A stretch of DNA of 64,000 bases from Climacteris rufus (taxonomy: Eukaryota; Chordata; Aves; Passeriformes; Climacteridae), in the NCBI GenBank assembly GCA_013398175.1, contig VZRZ01005146.1:1-64000 (forward strand), read 5' to 3'. This document shows positions 12,201 through 26,300 of this stretch, in pieces. Made by a program: the position numbers and the translations under genes. The stretch's first letter is position 1; every line of letters starts with the position of its first letter. The notes beneath the pieces are model-generated. The model was not told where the DNA came from and did not search any database. It saw only the letters and a list, made by a program, of their open reading frames with translations.

Positions 12201-15200
12201 TTCTCCAAACACTGGTATTATCAGTATAAATTACTATTTATGAGTCTGAGTTTTGTATCTTACTGGAGGCTTTGTATACTAGATAAATACTTCCATTGGT
12301 ATTAAATAGAATATTTATAAAAGCAGTATGTGGAGGTGAAAATAATTTGTGTAGGACCTGGGCTTCAAGCTTTTAGTAATAGACTGAAATTTACAATAAT
12401 ATTCTTGAGAGGTGATTGCCCACTAGGTTCTGTTCTGAACTGCTTAAACAGGCAATGACTCTTGGTTTGAGTACTGTAGTCTTGAAATAATGACTGTTAT
12501 CTCATTTAGTTCATAATTACGGCAAGAGCCAAGGGCTTGGTGTTGGTGTGTTAAAACCTCAGCTGACCAGACTTGTGTTCCTCAATGTTGCATTGTAGCC
12601 TTGGGCTCTCTGCAGCAGTGCTGAGGAGAGAGAGTGCACATCTCACATTGCAGGGACATGACTGGTCATGGGCCAATGCTGATGCCTAATTCAAATGGAA
12701 CTCCAAACAGAGTAGATGTAAATATTCTTCAGCAAAATTAATTAAGTCCTTGCCTGTCATTGTGGTGGATTATTTTAGGAAAGAGTGTAAGTAACAAAAG
12801 CATCTTGGAACAGCATTTTTGTACAGCATTGGACATAAGGCACAGCTCATCCTTTGTCCTGTCTGACAAAGATGCTTTGAAAGATGCAGGATGACTTCTC
12901 TGTGATATGAGTATTAGGTGGTCTTTGGATGTGAAAGACAGGTTTGAGCCTGAGAGACTGACTTCTTACTGATATGAGCTGGCAAGAATAAATCCTTTAA
13001 CCTCTGGCTGGTTGAGTTCTTAGCCCTAGTTTTCAGTAGTGATACAATTAGGTATGATCTGGTAAAACTCTCTTGAGCTTACTTCATGTCTCTTGCTTTG
13101 AGAAATGTACTTTATAAACTGTGACACAGCTTTAACGTTCCCTATGTCCACCCTTCTTTCTCCTTTCTGGAAGGAGACTCTCCTCTTGATTTGAAACCAA
13201 ACCCAAACCATTGACAGTAACTTGAGAAGTAGAGGGTGGTATATTTATTACAGACAGCAGTTTATCATGTAGTGGAGTAAAATATCTTGGTTTTAATTCA
13301 AAATTTATTATATTGGTGTTTGTTTTGGATGTATTTCTCAGTAAAACTGGGTGGATTTTTGCATCTAAAGAATGAGAAACCATGCCCTCCAAGGTAATGC
13401 CAAAGTATTGCCTTTAACCTTTCTAATCTCCTGTCTGTTTTAAGTGGGGTCCAAAGGCTGTAGGTGATGGATGAGGCTTTCCTTCCTTCTCACAGGAGCT
13501 CTCACACCTGAAGGGTGGGAGATGGAGTAGGAGTGAGTGTGTAGGATGCAGCCTTATTTTAGTAGCAGTTTATATTTTGTCCCAGCTGTCTCAGTGCCCA
13601 GTTGGTGTTAGTGATGGTGCTTTAGGGTCAAAACAGTGAAATTCTGGGCTCAGTAGTAATTTTCTGCATTTGAGAGAAGTGGAGCTAATATTTGTTTTCA
13701 TCTATCTCCAGAGGCATTAGCAACCCAGATTTTAGTTTTTAACCTTAGAATGGTGATCTATAGTCCTGCCTTGAACATAAAGTGAGGTATGTTCTTCAGC
13801 AGACAGTTTTGAGCTGTTATTTCTTGTGCTTCCAACACCTTCAGAATATCTGGAAAACTTGATTTCAGTGGCCATCAGTTGATGCCTTCTGGCCTATTTT
13901 TCTTGTCCCTTGTTGTAGTTTTGTGCTGGAGTTGTGTCAGCCTTAGTCCAAGCCTGAATGTCTCAGAATACTGAAGTTTTCTTCTAAGAAAAACTGGCTT
14001 GTGAAAGCACTGCATGGAGAAAGTGAAGAGGTTCTATAGCTCATGAAATCTCTTTGGTCCTTTTAAAGAAACTCTGAATTGCAAATGTTGGAACTGGCTT
14101 CTTTGCCTTGTTTCTTCAGAGCTCTAGAATTTGAAGAGTGTGGTGTTGAGCCTTTAGTTTGTCACATCTGAACTCTTCAGGGAGAAAAACTAGAATTTAA
14201 ACAGAATTTTCTAGATGGTTGTGAACAAGTTTCTACAGAATACAAACTAGGGTCATAAACTTACCTCCTTTGTCCCTTTTGGTCAGAAACTGTTGTTCTA
14301 ATGCACTGTTTTAAAACCTTTTGTAAAAAACCTCAGAAGATAAAGGGGTGCTAGTTAATGGCATTGAGAAGACCCCTAAATTCCAATATGCTGGAAATTG
14401 AGGTATACCACTTTAGTACCAATCCCTCAAAACTTTGATGGATAACATTATAGATGCAGCAAACTTTCTAATTAAAACTGACTTTTAAAAATTCTTTTTT
14501 TAGCTTGATCTGGAATTTTGGAAGGTTTGCAGAATAGCCACAGTGCAGATTAATGCTGGAAAGGATAGAGTCCAAATAATTCTCTTGTAAGTGCCTGCTA
14601 TCAAGAACCTTTCTGGGTTAAAAGTTATTAATAATAGACTTATGTTGTAAGGAATGCTTAGCCTCCCTGTGAACTTCTTAGCACTGTAGTAAATAATATG
14701 TATTTTTAGAAGCAGAAGGTTCTCCTTCCATTTGGAAGCTGGAATTTTGCATTGCAAGAAAGTAGACATTTTGTAGCTTTTTTTTTCCAGGTGGCATGAA
14801 GTGTTAGCTTAGCAGTTTCTGAAAAGCTGGTCTTCCAACTTAGTGTTGCTTCAAGCATAACTGGGATGGGACAGACAATTCTCTGTTAAAATTTGGATCA
14901 GTTTTGTGTGATGTTTCAGTTCTGAAATGTTTCTTGGATGCTGCAGAAAGTGCCAGGAGGCAAAAAAAAATCACATCACCTTTCATCTAGAGTCTAGTAG
15001 CAAAATCATTTAGATCTGGAGTTAGTACTGCTGCAGTGATTAGCTACTTTGGCTTGCTGAAGCAGAGATAATATTTTAAAGGACCTACTTATCCAAATTG
15101 GAATTTTGACTCTAGCTAATCCTTTTCTTCTGCTGAGAGCAGGCCGAGTGCATGTATGGGATTGTTGGTAATAAGGGTTCCATGGAGGAATAATATGAAG

Positions 15201-18200
15201 TAACAGAGGGAACAACCTTCTGTGTTCTCACAGGTCATTTTAGCACCATTGGCAGAAAAAATGGAATTCTGATCTCCAAGAAACACCTACATTTGTTTTA
15301 TGGGGAAATCATCTAAAAATCTTGTGATCTCTTCATCTTTATCCAAGATAGAACTTCCAGAAACAGAGAAGAAATTGTTAGAAGTGTTTCAAACAAATGT
15401 AAATTTTCCCATTGAGATGAGCTGTTGCTGGAACATTTTGTCCTGCAGGATGCAGAGGAGGAGGAGGAGTGGGTTGGGAATGAGTCTGGCTGCCTTACTT
15501 TCTTAGAGCCAAAGAGATTTTTTTTTTATTGTATTGCCTTTGTGTTCTTCATCAGGACTCTTCATCTCTTTGAAAGTAGGTTGTCAAATTGAATGAGCCT
15601 CTGACATCCTTTAATTGACTGGGAGGTTGGGTAATCCATATTTTTAGTAGTCTTCCCAAAAAAAGACACCAGTGATGTCACTGAGAAGATACAGAATTTG
15701 TGACATGAGCACTTCTGTTCTATCTTCACTGTTAATTTTGGCAGAGATTTTACAAGTCATTACTACTTGTAGCTAATCTTTTAAAGAAATAAACCCTCTC
15801 TTTTTTAGTAGTACTATGGAGCTAAAATAATGAATCTTTACTTCTCAGCCTTCAGAATGAATAGAAAGGAACTTGAAATCAGAGACAATGATGATACTGA
15901 TTCCTTCACAGCTCATTCTCCAGCTCTGTGGCTCTGTTAGCTTTGGCTTGCATTTGGAGATTGATTTTTATATTCCCCTTACTCCTTTTGATTAGTCTAC
16001 CTTTCAACGACAGAAATAGTTTCTCTTCCCCTCCACCTCTCACCTCTGCCCCCCAGCTCAAGGAGATCCTAGGAAGATTAAGTCTCTCCCAGGACAGAGA
16101 CTGACCAACATCTTTTCTTGTGTGTGTTTATCTTGGAGGTCTCAGCTTGCTCCCTATTCTACCTAATCAGGCTCCACAAAGGATGGTGTGCTAAGGGAAA
16201 GATGGCCATAATCTTGTAGGACTTCATCCAACTTGGAGCTCCAAGGGCTATTGTGATTGCCTCAAGGCTTGGAGGATTTTCCTGTTTGAATTGGCAGTGC
16301 CTGGCTCCACTGCTGCCTGTAGAGACTTGGTGACAGCAGAGGTGTGAACCTGTGGGCTGTGCTTCCAGGCTCTGTGCAGAGTAGGGCAGGACTGGGTTGT
16401 GCCAAGATCTGTGCTGTGAGGCAGCTGAAAACATGCAAATTCAGCAGTATCCATGCTGCTCTAGCAAGGGTGGTCAAATGGTTCATATTGCTGAAAATCC
16501 AATTAGTATGAAGTGCTGAGCAGTTTGAGAGGGATTCAGCCTGATCAGCATAAAGAGTGTGATAAGGAGAGACTAAAAAGCCAAGTTGGCTGCCTTTAAC
16601 CAGCTCTGGAAAAGTAGCATGGTGGAAAAAATACATAAAGTAAACAGCTTAATCTCTCTGTGGATCCATTAAATTCCATAGCAGAGAGTCTTGAAACAAC
16701 TAAAACCCCCAAAATAGGAAAATACAATAAGGCACTTCCTCCTAGGAGGTACTGGGGGCCAAAAGAAAATATCTATCTATTGCAAATAAATATGAATGAA
16801 GTTTTAAAATGACAACAGCTGAGTGAAGCTAGGGTTACTCAAGAATCTCTTGTCTCCTGGCAGCCAATATTAATTAGCAAAGATGAGGGAAGCAATTCCT
16901 GGTAGAGTATAAATAGCTCAACTAGAATGTTGAACCATAGTGTTGGTCACTGAGTTAAGGTGCTGAGGTTGCAGGAGGGATTTCAGATCACTTTGAGCTG
17001 GTGAGTTTGGCTAGTTAAGGAGTATGAATTGGAAAATGAAAATGGGAGCAAAACATGTTCAAACTATGCTTCAGGAAGAGATGTCTAATTCCTAATTAAA
17101 GAAGAATCTGCCTGGCTCAGTGTAGGAAATGCTGATGTCACCTGGCTTTCTTGTGTGGTTTCTTTTTTTTTTCTGACTCTGTAGTTGTACAGGTACTTGG
17201 ACAAGCAGTGTCAGCATCCCACAATGTGCCCACACAAGCATTTGTGTCCAGTTCATGGCAAACCAGGCTAGGGAACTGATTCAGCTGGAAAACAACCTTT
17301 CCCAGAACCAAAAGGAAATGTTTTGGTTTTATCCAACTATAAAAATTCCTTGATCTAGTTCTCTGTGATGAGCAGAAACGCTTGTGCTGGCACACTGCTG
17401 TGGGCCCCAAATAGCCAGAGAAGAAAATGTGTTGGCAGTTGTGATGGCAACTGAGGTACATAAAACTGCAACCTCGAATGGCTTGTGTTGGTGAGAGTGT
17501 GTTGGTGACATTTTGTCCACTTAAACATTCATTGTGTCATCCCTAACAAGGACTTCTCAGTAAGAACAGATTTGTAGTGTAAAACAGTTAATAATGCACC
17601 AGTGAAGCACATTTAAGGAAGATGGAGGGAATTCACTTGCAAAGCATGCTTCTGGTCTGAGCTACAACCCCTGTTCTTAGGGTTGTGCTTCATACTGAAA
17701 AATGGAATTTACTCATGAGATAGATGAAGGCTTGTCTGGCTAACAGCACCTTGTCACCCCTGTCCCATACTTAAAAATAAAATCTTTGTCAATGGAGCAT
17801 GTCTCCATTTGAAAAATAATTGGTAAATGTGAGCTGCTAAAATGAAAGTTTTTTGTGGGGATTTCCACATTGCCTCTGTTTCCAAAGTGTTTGGGTTCCA
17901 TGCTGTCAGAACGGGCCTGAGTGGTTGCAGTGCCCAAGTGTTACTTTCAGTAGCTGGTAGGATTTATGACTGTGGATAACTGCACAATTCAGCACGATTC
18001 TGAAAGTGCCATGCTTCTGTGATTTCATTTGCTTGCCCTTTATCCCTTGATGCAATTGGTTCATTAACTAAAGCCTGATATCCTTCTGTCTAGTCTCTAT
18101 TTTAGCTTGTATTCAGCTGAGTTAAAATTTCAGTGAAACTTGAAGATTAGAAGTACTAAGCAAAATATAACTACATTATAGTTAACTGATTACACATCAA

Positions 18201-20131
18201 AACATTTTTCTTCCGTCTTTGGTAGTTTTATTGGATTTGGATTTTTCCTTGAGGGGAAAGAAAACCCCACAAATTCTTCCATGGCCCTTTGAAACAGAAG
18301 TCATTAAATATCTGCTGAACTTTTCAGCTGGTTCTTAGTAGTAGCCTCTCGTGGAAATACTCATCCTTCACATGGATCTGAAAGTCTTTGCACCACTTAG
18401 AAAACTCTTCAGCTTCACTATGTTTTCAGTCTATACAGGAACAACTTCTGACCTCCAGTCAGCCTTTCTTTTGCCTTCTATTCTGGATTTTTAGATCGAA
18501 TTTAAACTTCACCAGGTTTAAAAGGGACACAGCAGTGTTTGTGCAAACTCTAGAATACTGCTGTGTTCACATGCTTGCCCTGAAACTTGCACAGCCTTTC
18601 ATGAACTACACTTTGCTCTCACATTAAACAGTGAGTTTATGAACTTAAGGGATTTTTAATATTTGACCTGGTATAATTTCAGAACAAGATGTTGTAAATA
18701 TTTCAAGTTGTTGTGTGCTTTCCTGAAAGTCAGGACACATCAGTAAAAACAGACCAATTGAATTTCCAGCTATCTGGGTAGCATTATTTGTGGTGGAGGA
18801 GCACTTGTAAGCATCCTATCTTATAACAAAGAAAAAAAATAGATACAAGAGCAAGGCTGAAAGATGGACAGAAGTTGTTTGTGGAACAGCTCTCAGGCTG
18901 AGGGAGGCTGGTGTGCTGCAGACAGCTGTGAAGGTGAAATAGTGCATGGTTACCATAAAAAATAATGTTTGTGGTTGTACTCAAAGGCAACAGGTTAAAA
19001 AGATAATCTAACATCGCCATTACTATTATTAATATCTTGGTTTTAAGTAGGTTTAACTTGGCTCATGGCCAAGTGGCTTTTTTCCTTGGTACTACTGGTT
19101 ACTTAAACATCTAATTAATAGTGTGGAAAAGGTGATATTTTATGAAAACATTATTTGAAAATTATTTTTCTTAGGTTTTTTATTGTAGATGTTAAAACTA
19201 GAAAATAGAAGTAACTTTATGGTGCTAGCACCATCAGTGTTCCTTCCCCAAGCCTCATGTTTAAATCTGGAAATACCTCTATGAGGATCTCTTCCCTCTT
19301 TATATTCTGTAAGTGGTTCCTGAATATGCTTGACCAACTTAAATAATCAAGAATGGTTAATGCAGGGGACTAGGGAGAGGGGAAGAAAATCATGTAGAGG
19401 ATGTTTGGGATAAAAAGAGGCAGCTAATGAATCTCGTGCTTTTGATTTAGATGACTGCTCACAGAATAAAGATATCAAAGCTGTTGTCTGTGATACTTTT
19501 ATGTGTATGGGAATCTGTCCTGGTTACAAGTGTAAGATCTGGTGTTTGCTGACAAGTAACAATTATGTAACCTTTAAAAAAAAAAGAAAAAACCCAGGGC
19601 AGTATTTTAAAAGTAGCTGAGGGTTTGGGAAGGGGGTATAGTGTTCGAGTTACCCACAGCTCCACTTTTTTCTTCACAAGAAGGGGTTAGTGGTGAAACA
19701 GTAGGGTAGAATGCCTTCAAATGCCAAACAGTGTTAAACATGTAGAACAGTATGGTGAGTATTTGTGTGTTTCATGCTGTTCTAGGATACCTGGCTTAGG
19801 CTTCAGTAGTTTAAACAAAGGAAAGCTTTCCTTCTGCCTTGGATCAAACTCCTTGGTAGAGTCGGTTTGATAGCAGGAAACAGCCAAATAATACTCTGAT
19901 TTTTACTATGAATGAGTCTCCTTTCTGAAATTTGAATCAGTGAAATCTCAAACAGGGGTATTCTTTTATGAGTAGGGATGTAATCTGAGGTGCCAGGCCA
20001 TCAACACTGGTCATAGAGTGCTACATTTGCATGAAGGAGTAGTCCAAATAAGAGTTGTGTTATTAGAATACTAATTATGATGTAAGCAAGAGTTTTTCTG
20101 ACTTTTTCCTTTTTCTAATCCAATTTTACAG
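254..20131 (+). other. FAM53A: Long 5' intron (putative FAM53A intron 1); no gene seen
   Basis: About 20 kb of AT-leaning, CpG-poor sequence between the CpG island and the acceptor of the start-codon exon. The right border is firm: a pyrimidine-rich tract and CAG-type acceptor ending at 20131. The left border is only a candidate donor at 254. Open frames in this stretch (for example 132 codons at 7385-7783 on + and 129 codons at 422-811 on -) have no protein family I recognise and no coherent splice context. A GC-richer patch at about 7440-7760 is not obviously coding. I see no repeat, tRNA or other RNA gene that I can name here. Confidence 0.55.
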
Positions 20132-20300
20132 GGAAGCAGACATGATACACTGACAACATTTGGAAATAAACTTCGGCAATAAGATGGAAGCATAAATCTC
20201 AAGATTTTAGACCAAAACAGAAATGGCTCATGAGTATTGAAAGAAGAGACTGCAGAGCCTCCAAAACTTCTGTGTGAGCAGTGGTAAAGGAACAACTACC
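20132..20300 (+). promoter_or_regulatory. FAM53A: FAM53A 5' UTR segment with short upstream ORFs
   Basis: The exon opens right after a strong acceptor (pyrimidine-rich tract followed by TTTTACAG ending at 20131). The leader before the start codon holds four upstream ATGs, each closed by its own stop: 20142-20153 (3 codons), 20184-20195 (3 codons), 20223-20240 (5 codons) and 20230-20277 (15 codons). The last one ends 23 bases before the main ATG. None overlaps or joins the main frame. Short upstream ORFs commonly lower or condition translation of the main frame. Whether they do so here is inference. Confidence 0.7.
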
Positions 20301-20378
20301 ATGGTAACACTAATAACAGAAAAGCTGCAGAACCAGAGCTTGGATGATCTGACCTGTAAAACATACAATATTAATCTG
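20301..20378 (+). CDS. FAM53A: FAM53A, first coding exon (residues 1-26)
   Basis: This stretch encodes the N-terminus, MVTLITEKLQNQSLDDLTCK plus TYNINL, closely matching the start of known FAM53A proteins. The start at 20301 is chosen because it has a good Kozak context (ACCATGG), is the first ATG in this frame within the exon, and gives the family N-terminus exactly. A donor (CTG|GTAAGG) follows residue 26, so the exon ends in phase 0 and joins the next coding exon cleanly. The N-terminal segment is well conserved within FAM53A and has no signal peptide or membrane segment, consistent with a nuclear or cytoplasmic protein. Confidence 0.9.
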
Positions 20379-23300
20379 GTAAGGATCTACCAAAGTAACA
20401 TGTCAAATGTGAAATGCCAAGTAACTCAGAACTGCATAACAAATTCAAGAATGTAGATCAACCAGAATTCAGCTATTTAAGCTAGGACTGGTTTGCAAGG
20501 TTGGGTGGGAGTTGTAAGGTGGGGAAAAGTGGAACTTCAGTGTATAGTCCCTTCTTGAAGTGGTACTGTCTTTCTGTAATTATCTTCTAAACTTTGTTAC
20601 TGAACTTTAGATAGTGAAAAGCCAGTTCTCTTAATGAAATAATATTCTGACTGAAAAGACTCATCAAAGCTTCTCAGGATTCCTTCTTCACTAACAATAC
20701 CCACCAAAGGTATTTGTATGGGTTGAAGTTATCTTCATTTCATATAACCAGGTGCTTGATGTCTTTATATCTTACCGGACTATTTACTTATAAAAATCCC
20801 TGACTGCCATGTAGCTAACTATCAGCATTGGGCAGAAGGAGAGCAGGACATCAAGTAAATACAGTTAAACTACAAGTCAGGTTACTACCAGACTCTTGTT
20901 GATCTAGCAGAGTTGATCCTTGTTTTATCAGTGTCTCAGATGCCTGGTGCTTTGAAAATCTTTGTAATATTTATGGTGTTGTTTCTGCTGCTTTAATGTC
21001 TGGGTCCATGGTGTGGCTCAAACATACAATTCAGGCACAAAGGAATCTATTCTCTTCAGATCTCACTTGTGTATGAAATGCTATCTACTCCAGAGTGAGT
21101 AATGCAGAACAATCTCTTGTCAATTTTAGAGAGCCCTGTTTGCATTATGGAATGCACTAGTTTTGTTTTACTGACTTTAATTACAATGGCACTCCTCTGT
21201 AGGTCAAACTGTAAGGTTCCAGTGGGACACAAAAAAAAACTTAATTTGACTAAATGTCAAGGTGATGTTCAACTCTAGTTCTGTTATCTTTTTAAATAAT
21301 GAATAATGCAAACACTGGACATGAATTATGTCGGTTACTTAAAGATTCTGCCTCTGTTGTAACTTAAACAGCTGAACTGCTTCCTTATTTCATGAGCCCA
21401 AAGCAGGTGAAGCTTATCTCAAATGTGGTGGAGTTTGTGCACAAGCACCTGCAATTCTCATGTGTTCAGTTCTTTGTGCAGTAAGGATATCTAACAGCAG
21501 ACATTAGTCAAGCAGTTTTATTTTCAAAACTGCAGCTGCTCCGTTTAGAGTTTTGCTAATAATTGTTTTTACTTTTATCTTCCCTTTAAATGTGTGATAC
21601 TCTTGAAAGGCAGATTGAAGGTCTTGAAATGATGTTAACTCTCAGGACAAGTGTTCATTTAGCTTGCATTTATTTTGCCTCGTTTGATGAAGCACTTGGA
21701 ACATGCAGTTTGTAGGAGAATCTGCTGTATCTGTGACCTGGCAAAATTATCATTTATAACTAAACTCTGGATGAGTGCAAAGCAGTGATGACCTGTAACC
21801 AGTACCAGTGTTTGTAACTAAACATGTAGTGATATCTTGTAACTTCTAGTTTTTGAGGTCCTAAAGTTTGCATAAATTGGGAAACTGAACTGTCTTTTTA
21901 CCCATAGTTGCTGTAGGTTTTGGGCCAGAGACCTCTAAGAACAGAGAAGGACACATTACTGTTTTTCACTGTATGAAGTCTGTACAGGAGTGTGTTGGCA
22001 TGCTGTAATGTGTTGTAGGTTGGTTGTTTTTTATTCCTGTCCTTATCTGGACTTACAATAAAGCATGAAAAAGAACAAGTGGAGCGGAAAATGGCACATG
22101 ATGTCTCGTCAGTTGTTTCGTCCTCGCCCTTCTCCTGTTCCTCTCCTCCTTTTATCTGTCAAGTAATTGGTTTTGTAAGTGCTTTAGTTCTTGCAGAAAA
22201 TGGGTTCTGAGGCCAGGAACAGGTTCTGTTTGTACACAATGGCACCCTGAAAAAGTGTGGAAATTGCGTAGTGAGGTGTGGAAATAGAGAAGCAAGTGTG
22301 AATAGAAGTGTACAAGTAGGTTGCTCCCTACTAAAAAGGATTCCTGGGAGCAAATGATGGCTTTCTAACTAAAACATGAACCTAACAAGGTAAAAATTTT
22401 GCTTTATTTCACTGGTGAAGATAATTGCTAAATTTCCCTATCAGAGAGAGGTTGCTGGTGGGGGTCTGGTATCAGTGCTAGCACATTTAGACTTTTTGGC
22501 AAGAAGTTCAGGTTAATGCTGTAGTTTCTTCTCATAGCAGCAGCAATTTAGAGCAATTCTGAAATGATTTTGCCTGCACCTTTTGTAACTTGTGCTGGCA
22601 CAAAGTTCTGTGACACCATGTGGTGAAGCACACTGTGAGCTGATTGAGGATTAAGGCTAACTTTTCTTCCCTGGGTTAATGTAGTTAAACCTTATCAGTT
22701 TTGTGATACCTTTTGCAATGCATCTGCACAAGTGTCTTGGCATAAGCAGATAAAAAAGCTGGGGAAAAGCTATTCTGTAATACAGCTCATGAATGAGGGT
22801 TATAAAAGAAAAAAGAATAGCTCTTTCAAAGCTATTTACTGTGCAGCCAAACTGGGCATAAAGACAACATGTATAGGACATAGTACACTTTTAATTTGTG
22901 TGAGCTGTGTAGTGACCAAGTACCTCTCTTTTCTTTTGTAAAATACTGGCTGCAGCTTTTTACTGCTCTGTTAAATGACATGGTAATTTTCCAAGCTGGT
23001 GTAATTCAGCCAGTGCATGCTCAGTTATGTCCTGCACCTGCCTTCAGGAAAATGATTGAGTGCCCTGCTGTAGAAGCAGGAAGGTTGTCCCAAGCTTTTT
23101 TTCTTAGTTTGGGTACTGCAGCCCACAAGGCAGAGTAGTGCCCCTGGTTGCTCGACTCTACCTCACAGCAGTGAGAAGTCCTGTGAGCACATTGTGACTT
23201 TCATGGGTTGGCAGCAGCATTAAAGCAAATAGTTGGTGTCTGTTCTCTTGAATTCTCAGAACATTCATAGAACTCAAAAGTCTTGGGGATTTTTCTGTAT

Positions 23301-26300
23301 ATTCTGTCTAAACTTGTCCCTTTTTAGTATTCATGTATAGAATCCCATGTTGGTTTGTGAAGTAACAGCGTGTGAGCTGTAAGACTTCAAGGTGTGGTAT
23401 TAAGAAGGAAACATGAGCCCCACCAGACAAGGATTTTTGAAAGGAACAAGTTTTACTATGAAACCCTTCCATGCATGTGGGGTTTTTATTATTTCAAATT
23501 TTTGAGGCTTGTGTTGAAAGATGTAGAATTAGACTGACTTCCTCAGAGGAAAAGCTACTCATCGAAAGACTTGACTTAATCAGTTCTTCACATCCTGAGA
23601 AAAGGTCAAAATGTTCCTCCTCACTATTTCATATCCAGTAATATTTGGAGGCTGTTTGGTAGAGAGGAGGAGGTCTGGCATGGCCTATTCAAACCAAGTC
23701 ACATCTGTATGGTGGTGGTGAAATTAGTATTTGAATGATAAACAATGGCTTCCCTGTGGTTTGGAAAAGATGCTGATAAAGTGGAGGAACTCAAATATGC
23801 TTGGAAACTGGAAAAAAAGGCCTTGAAATTAAAGCCATTAATTTTAAAAGTATGAAGATGAAGTTGTCATTCTGAGAATAATGAGGAGGGATAGCACAGG
23901 CTGGGAAGTTCTTAATGCAGTACATTGGAGTGCAGAAGAATAGCCAGAATTATTTTTGTTACAGTTGGCTTCCGCTAGCAAAGAACACTTTTAAAATTAG
24001 TGATGTAAATTATAATTCGTTGTCAGCCTTACTTGCATGGCTCTTCCACTTACTCAGTTCAGACTAGGTGTCTTTCTGAGTGAATATTTTAACAAGAGAA
24101 CAGCTGTTAAGACTCAGAAAACCAACTGAAATTTGCATCACTGTCCTAAATGTTGTACCACACATTTCCTTTCCTTTTGAGCATAGTCTCTCCAACTGCA
24201 CAAAAGAGGTTCTATTTGTGATCAAGCATTTCAAAATAGGCCTGCTTCTTGGCATGAAGCAAACAATTCCAACCTCAGGTGAAACTTGTAGTTTCATTGT
24301 TTTTGTGTATATCTCAAAATAATACCTTTTTCCCCCCTAGAAAATTCTCAAGAGGCAGGAGATCTTGGTGGGTGTTTTAACATCTATTCAAAAAGCAGTA
24401 GTTGAAAGATGGGTGTGTTTCCTCTTCAGGAAAGTGACCTTGTTGAATAATTTTGCCTTATTCTAAGGAAGATTTCCTTCACACAGAGGGTAGCTGACTT
24501 CCCTGTCAAGGTTCTTAGGAATTGCAATATCTTTTTAATCATAATCATAAAAAAAGGTCTTCATTGAGGAAGCTTTAGGTAGATAACTGCACAAAGGGAA
24601 TGAATGGGGGAGGGTAGAGTGTGGCCAACCCAGGAGAGCTGATAAAAACTGGTTCAATGCCCTGTTAAAGTAATATCTAGTGGGACTTGTGCTATGTGCT
24701 GTATAGATAAAAAAAATCCTCCCTCCTATAAAGAATCTACAGCCTGATACTCCAGTCAGGTTTGGGCTTCCAAACATCATTAAAATACACCAGCAGACAC
24801 TGTTTTCAAGTATTTTAGTTCCAGTGATAGAAAGCCAAGCAGATTTGTTATTTAATGTCCTCTTAGTCACTCAGCCTTTATTTCAGTGCCTTGAGCTTTT
24901 GCTGGAAAAAGTGCAGCTTACTCTCCCTTTCAGTGTGTGGTGTTCTTAAGGTTTTCGGTCCAAATCTCCAGAGAATTAGCAAAGAATTTTTTTGATGACT
25001 TAGCAGGATTCTGTATGAATGATCCCAAGTTGCAGATGAAATATGTCTGCTTTGTCATAGAACTGGGCACTGACTTCACCAGAGCTGGTCAGAAATAGCT
25101 GTAAGGGGTTGCTGTCTGCATTAGAGACCACTGCAATTCTCTGGAGTACAAATTTTCTGTCTGTTTGGGATCCCACCTTGTCCATGTTCCCTGTGAAAAA
25201 TGCTTTCAGTGCTTTGCAGCTGTCAAAGATAAAATAGTTTAGTCTCTACCTGATGGACAAGGCTTTTTAAGGTGGTAAAGGTGCAGGTAATCAAAAAACT
25301 TGGACAGTCATGAAGAGAACCTTGTTAAAGATGCATTTGTCTGAAAACTGTTTGTAAAAACTTAAATACCAACTGCCACATGGGATTGTCCTTGAGGTTC
25401 TGTTCCTTCTGAGCATTGAATATCTTGGCTTGTGTGAATAAATAGTCTTTTAAACATCCCTTAACTATTATGCTAGTAAGTTATCCTACTGCCACTTTTC
25501 ATCTTGTTCAGGAAAAATTAGCTTCAAGACTTTTTGACACAGAACTCTCTTCCAAAACCATATTTTCCTTAGCTGCTATCTGACAGTTGTATAGGTTGGT
25601 ATTGCCTTTCATTTGGGGAAAGCTGAAAAGGAAGAATTTGCTGGAAGACCATATCTTTAAGTTGTCTATTCCCCTTGAGGGACAGCTGAAATGTGACTAC
25701 TCTTACCTTAATGTGCTCTTGTGTTTCACATGAAGCTGGTACCTGATTAGAGTAAACGATGGATACTGACTTTTTAAATGTGAATACTGTATAACTGTCA
25801 AGTTGAAGACTTCAAATGGTTTGAATTGGTCTAATGAACAGCAAATCCAGTGGAGATTTAAACTTGGGGTTCCCTGTTTACTTATAAAGTAGCTTCTTTA
25901 AAAGGAAGTTATAAATGCATCTACAGATGAAAATGTAAAAATGAACTGATTTGTCTCATATGTAGATGCTGATAAAAAATAACATTAAAGATCTGATTGC
26001 TGTCCTATGCTTTCATCTGTTATGTTATTTCCTACCTCTAAAACAATAACAGTGAGGGAATATTACCACAGCTCAGTGTTTGTCTCTGTGGGGCTCAAGG
26101 ATATAAAGTTGTCACTAGCACTGTGTGCTGCTGTACAGAAAAAAAAAGAAAAAGCTTTGTAGCCCAAGGATGTTTGTTTAAAAATTGACTTTGTATCTGG
26201 AAAGGAAGTGTATGTACAATGCTATCTGCTTTGGCTGTACACAAAGAACAATGTTCACATAAAGTGTGTTGCTCTTTTTTAAAGCAATCTTCCTCTCCAT

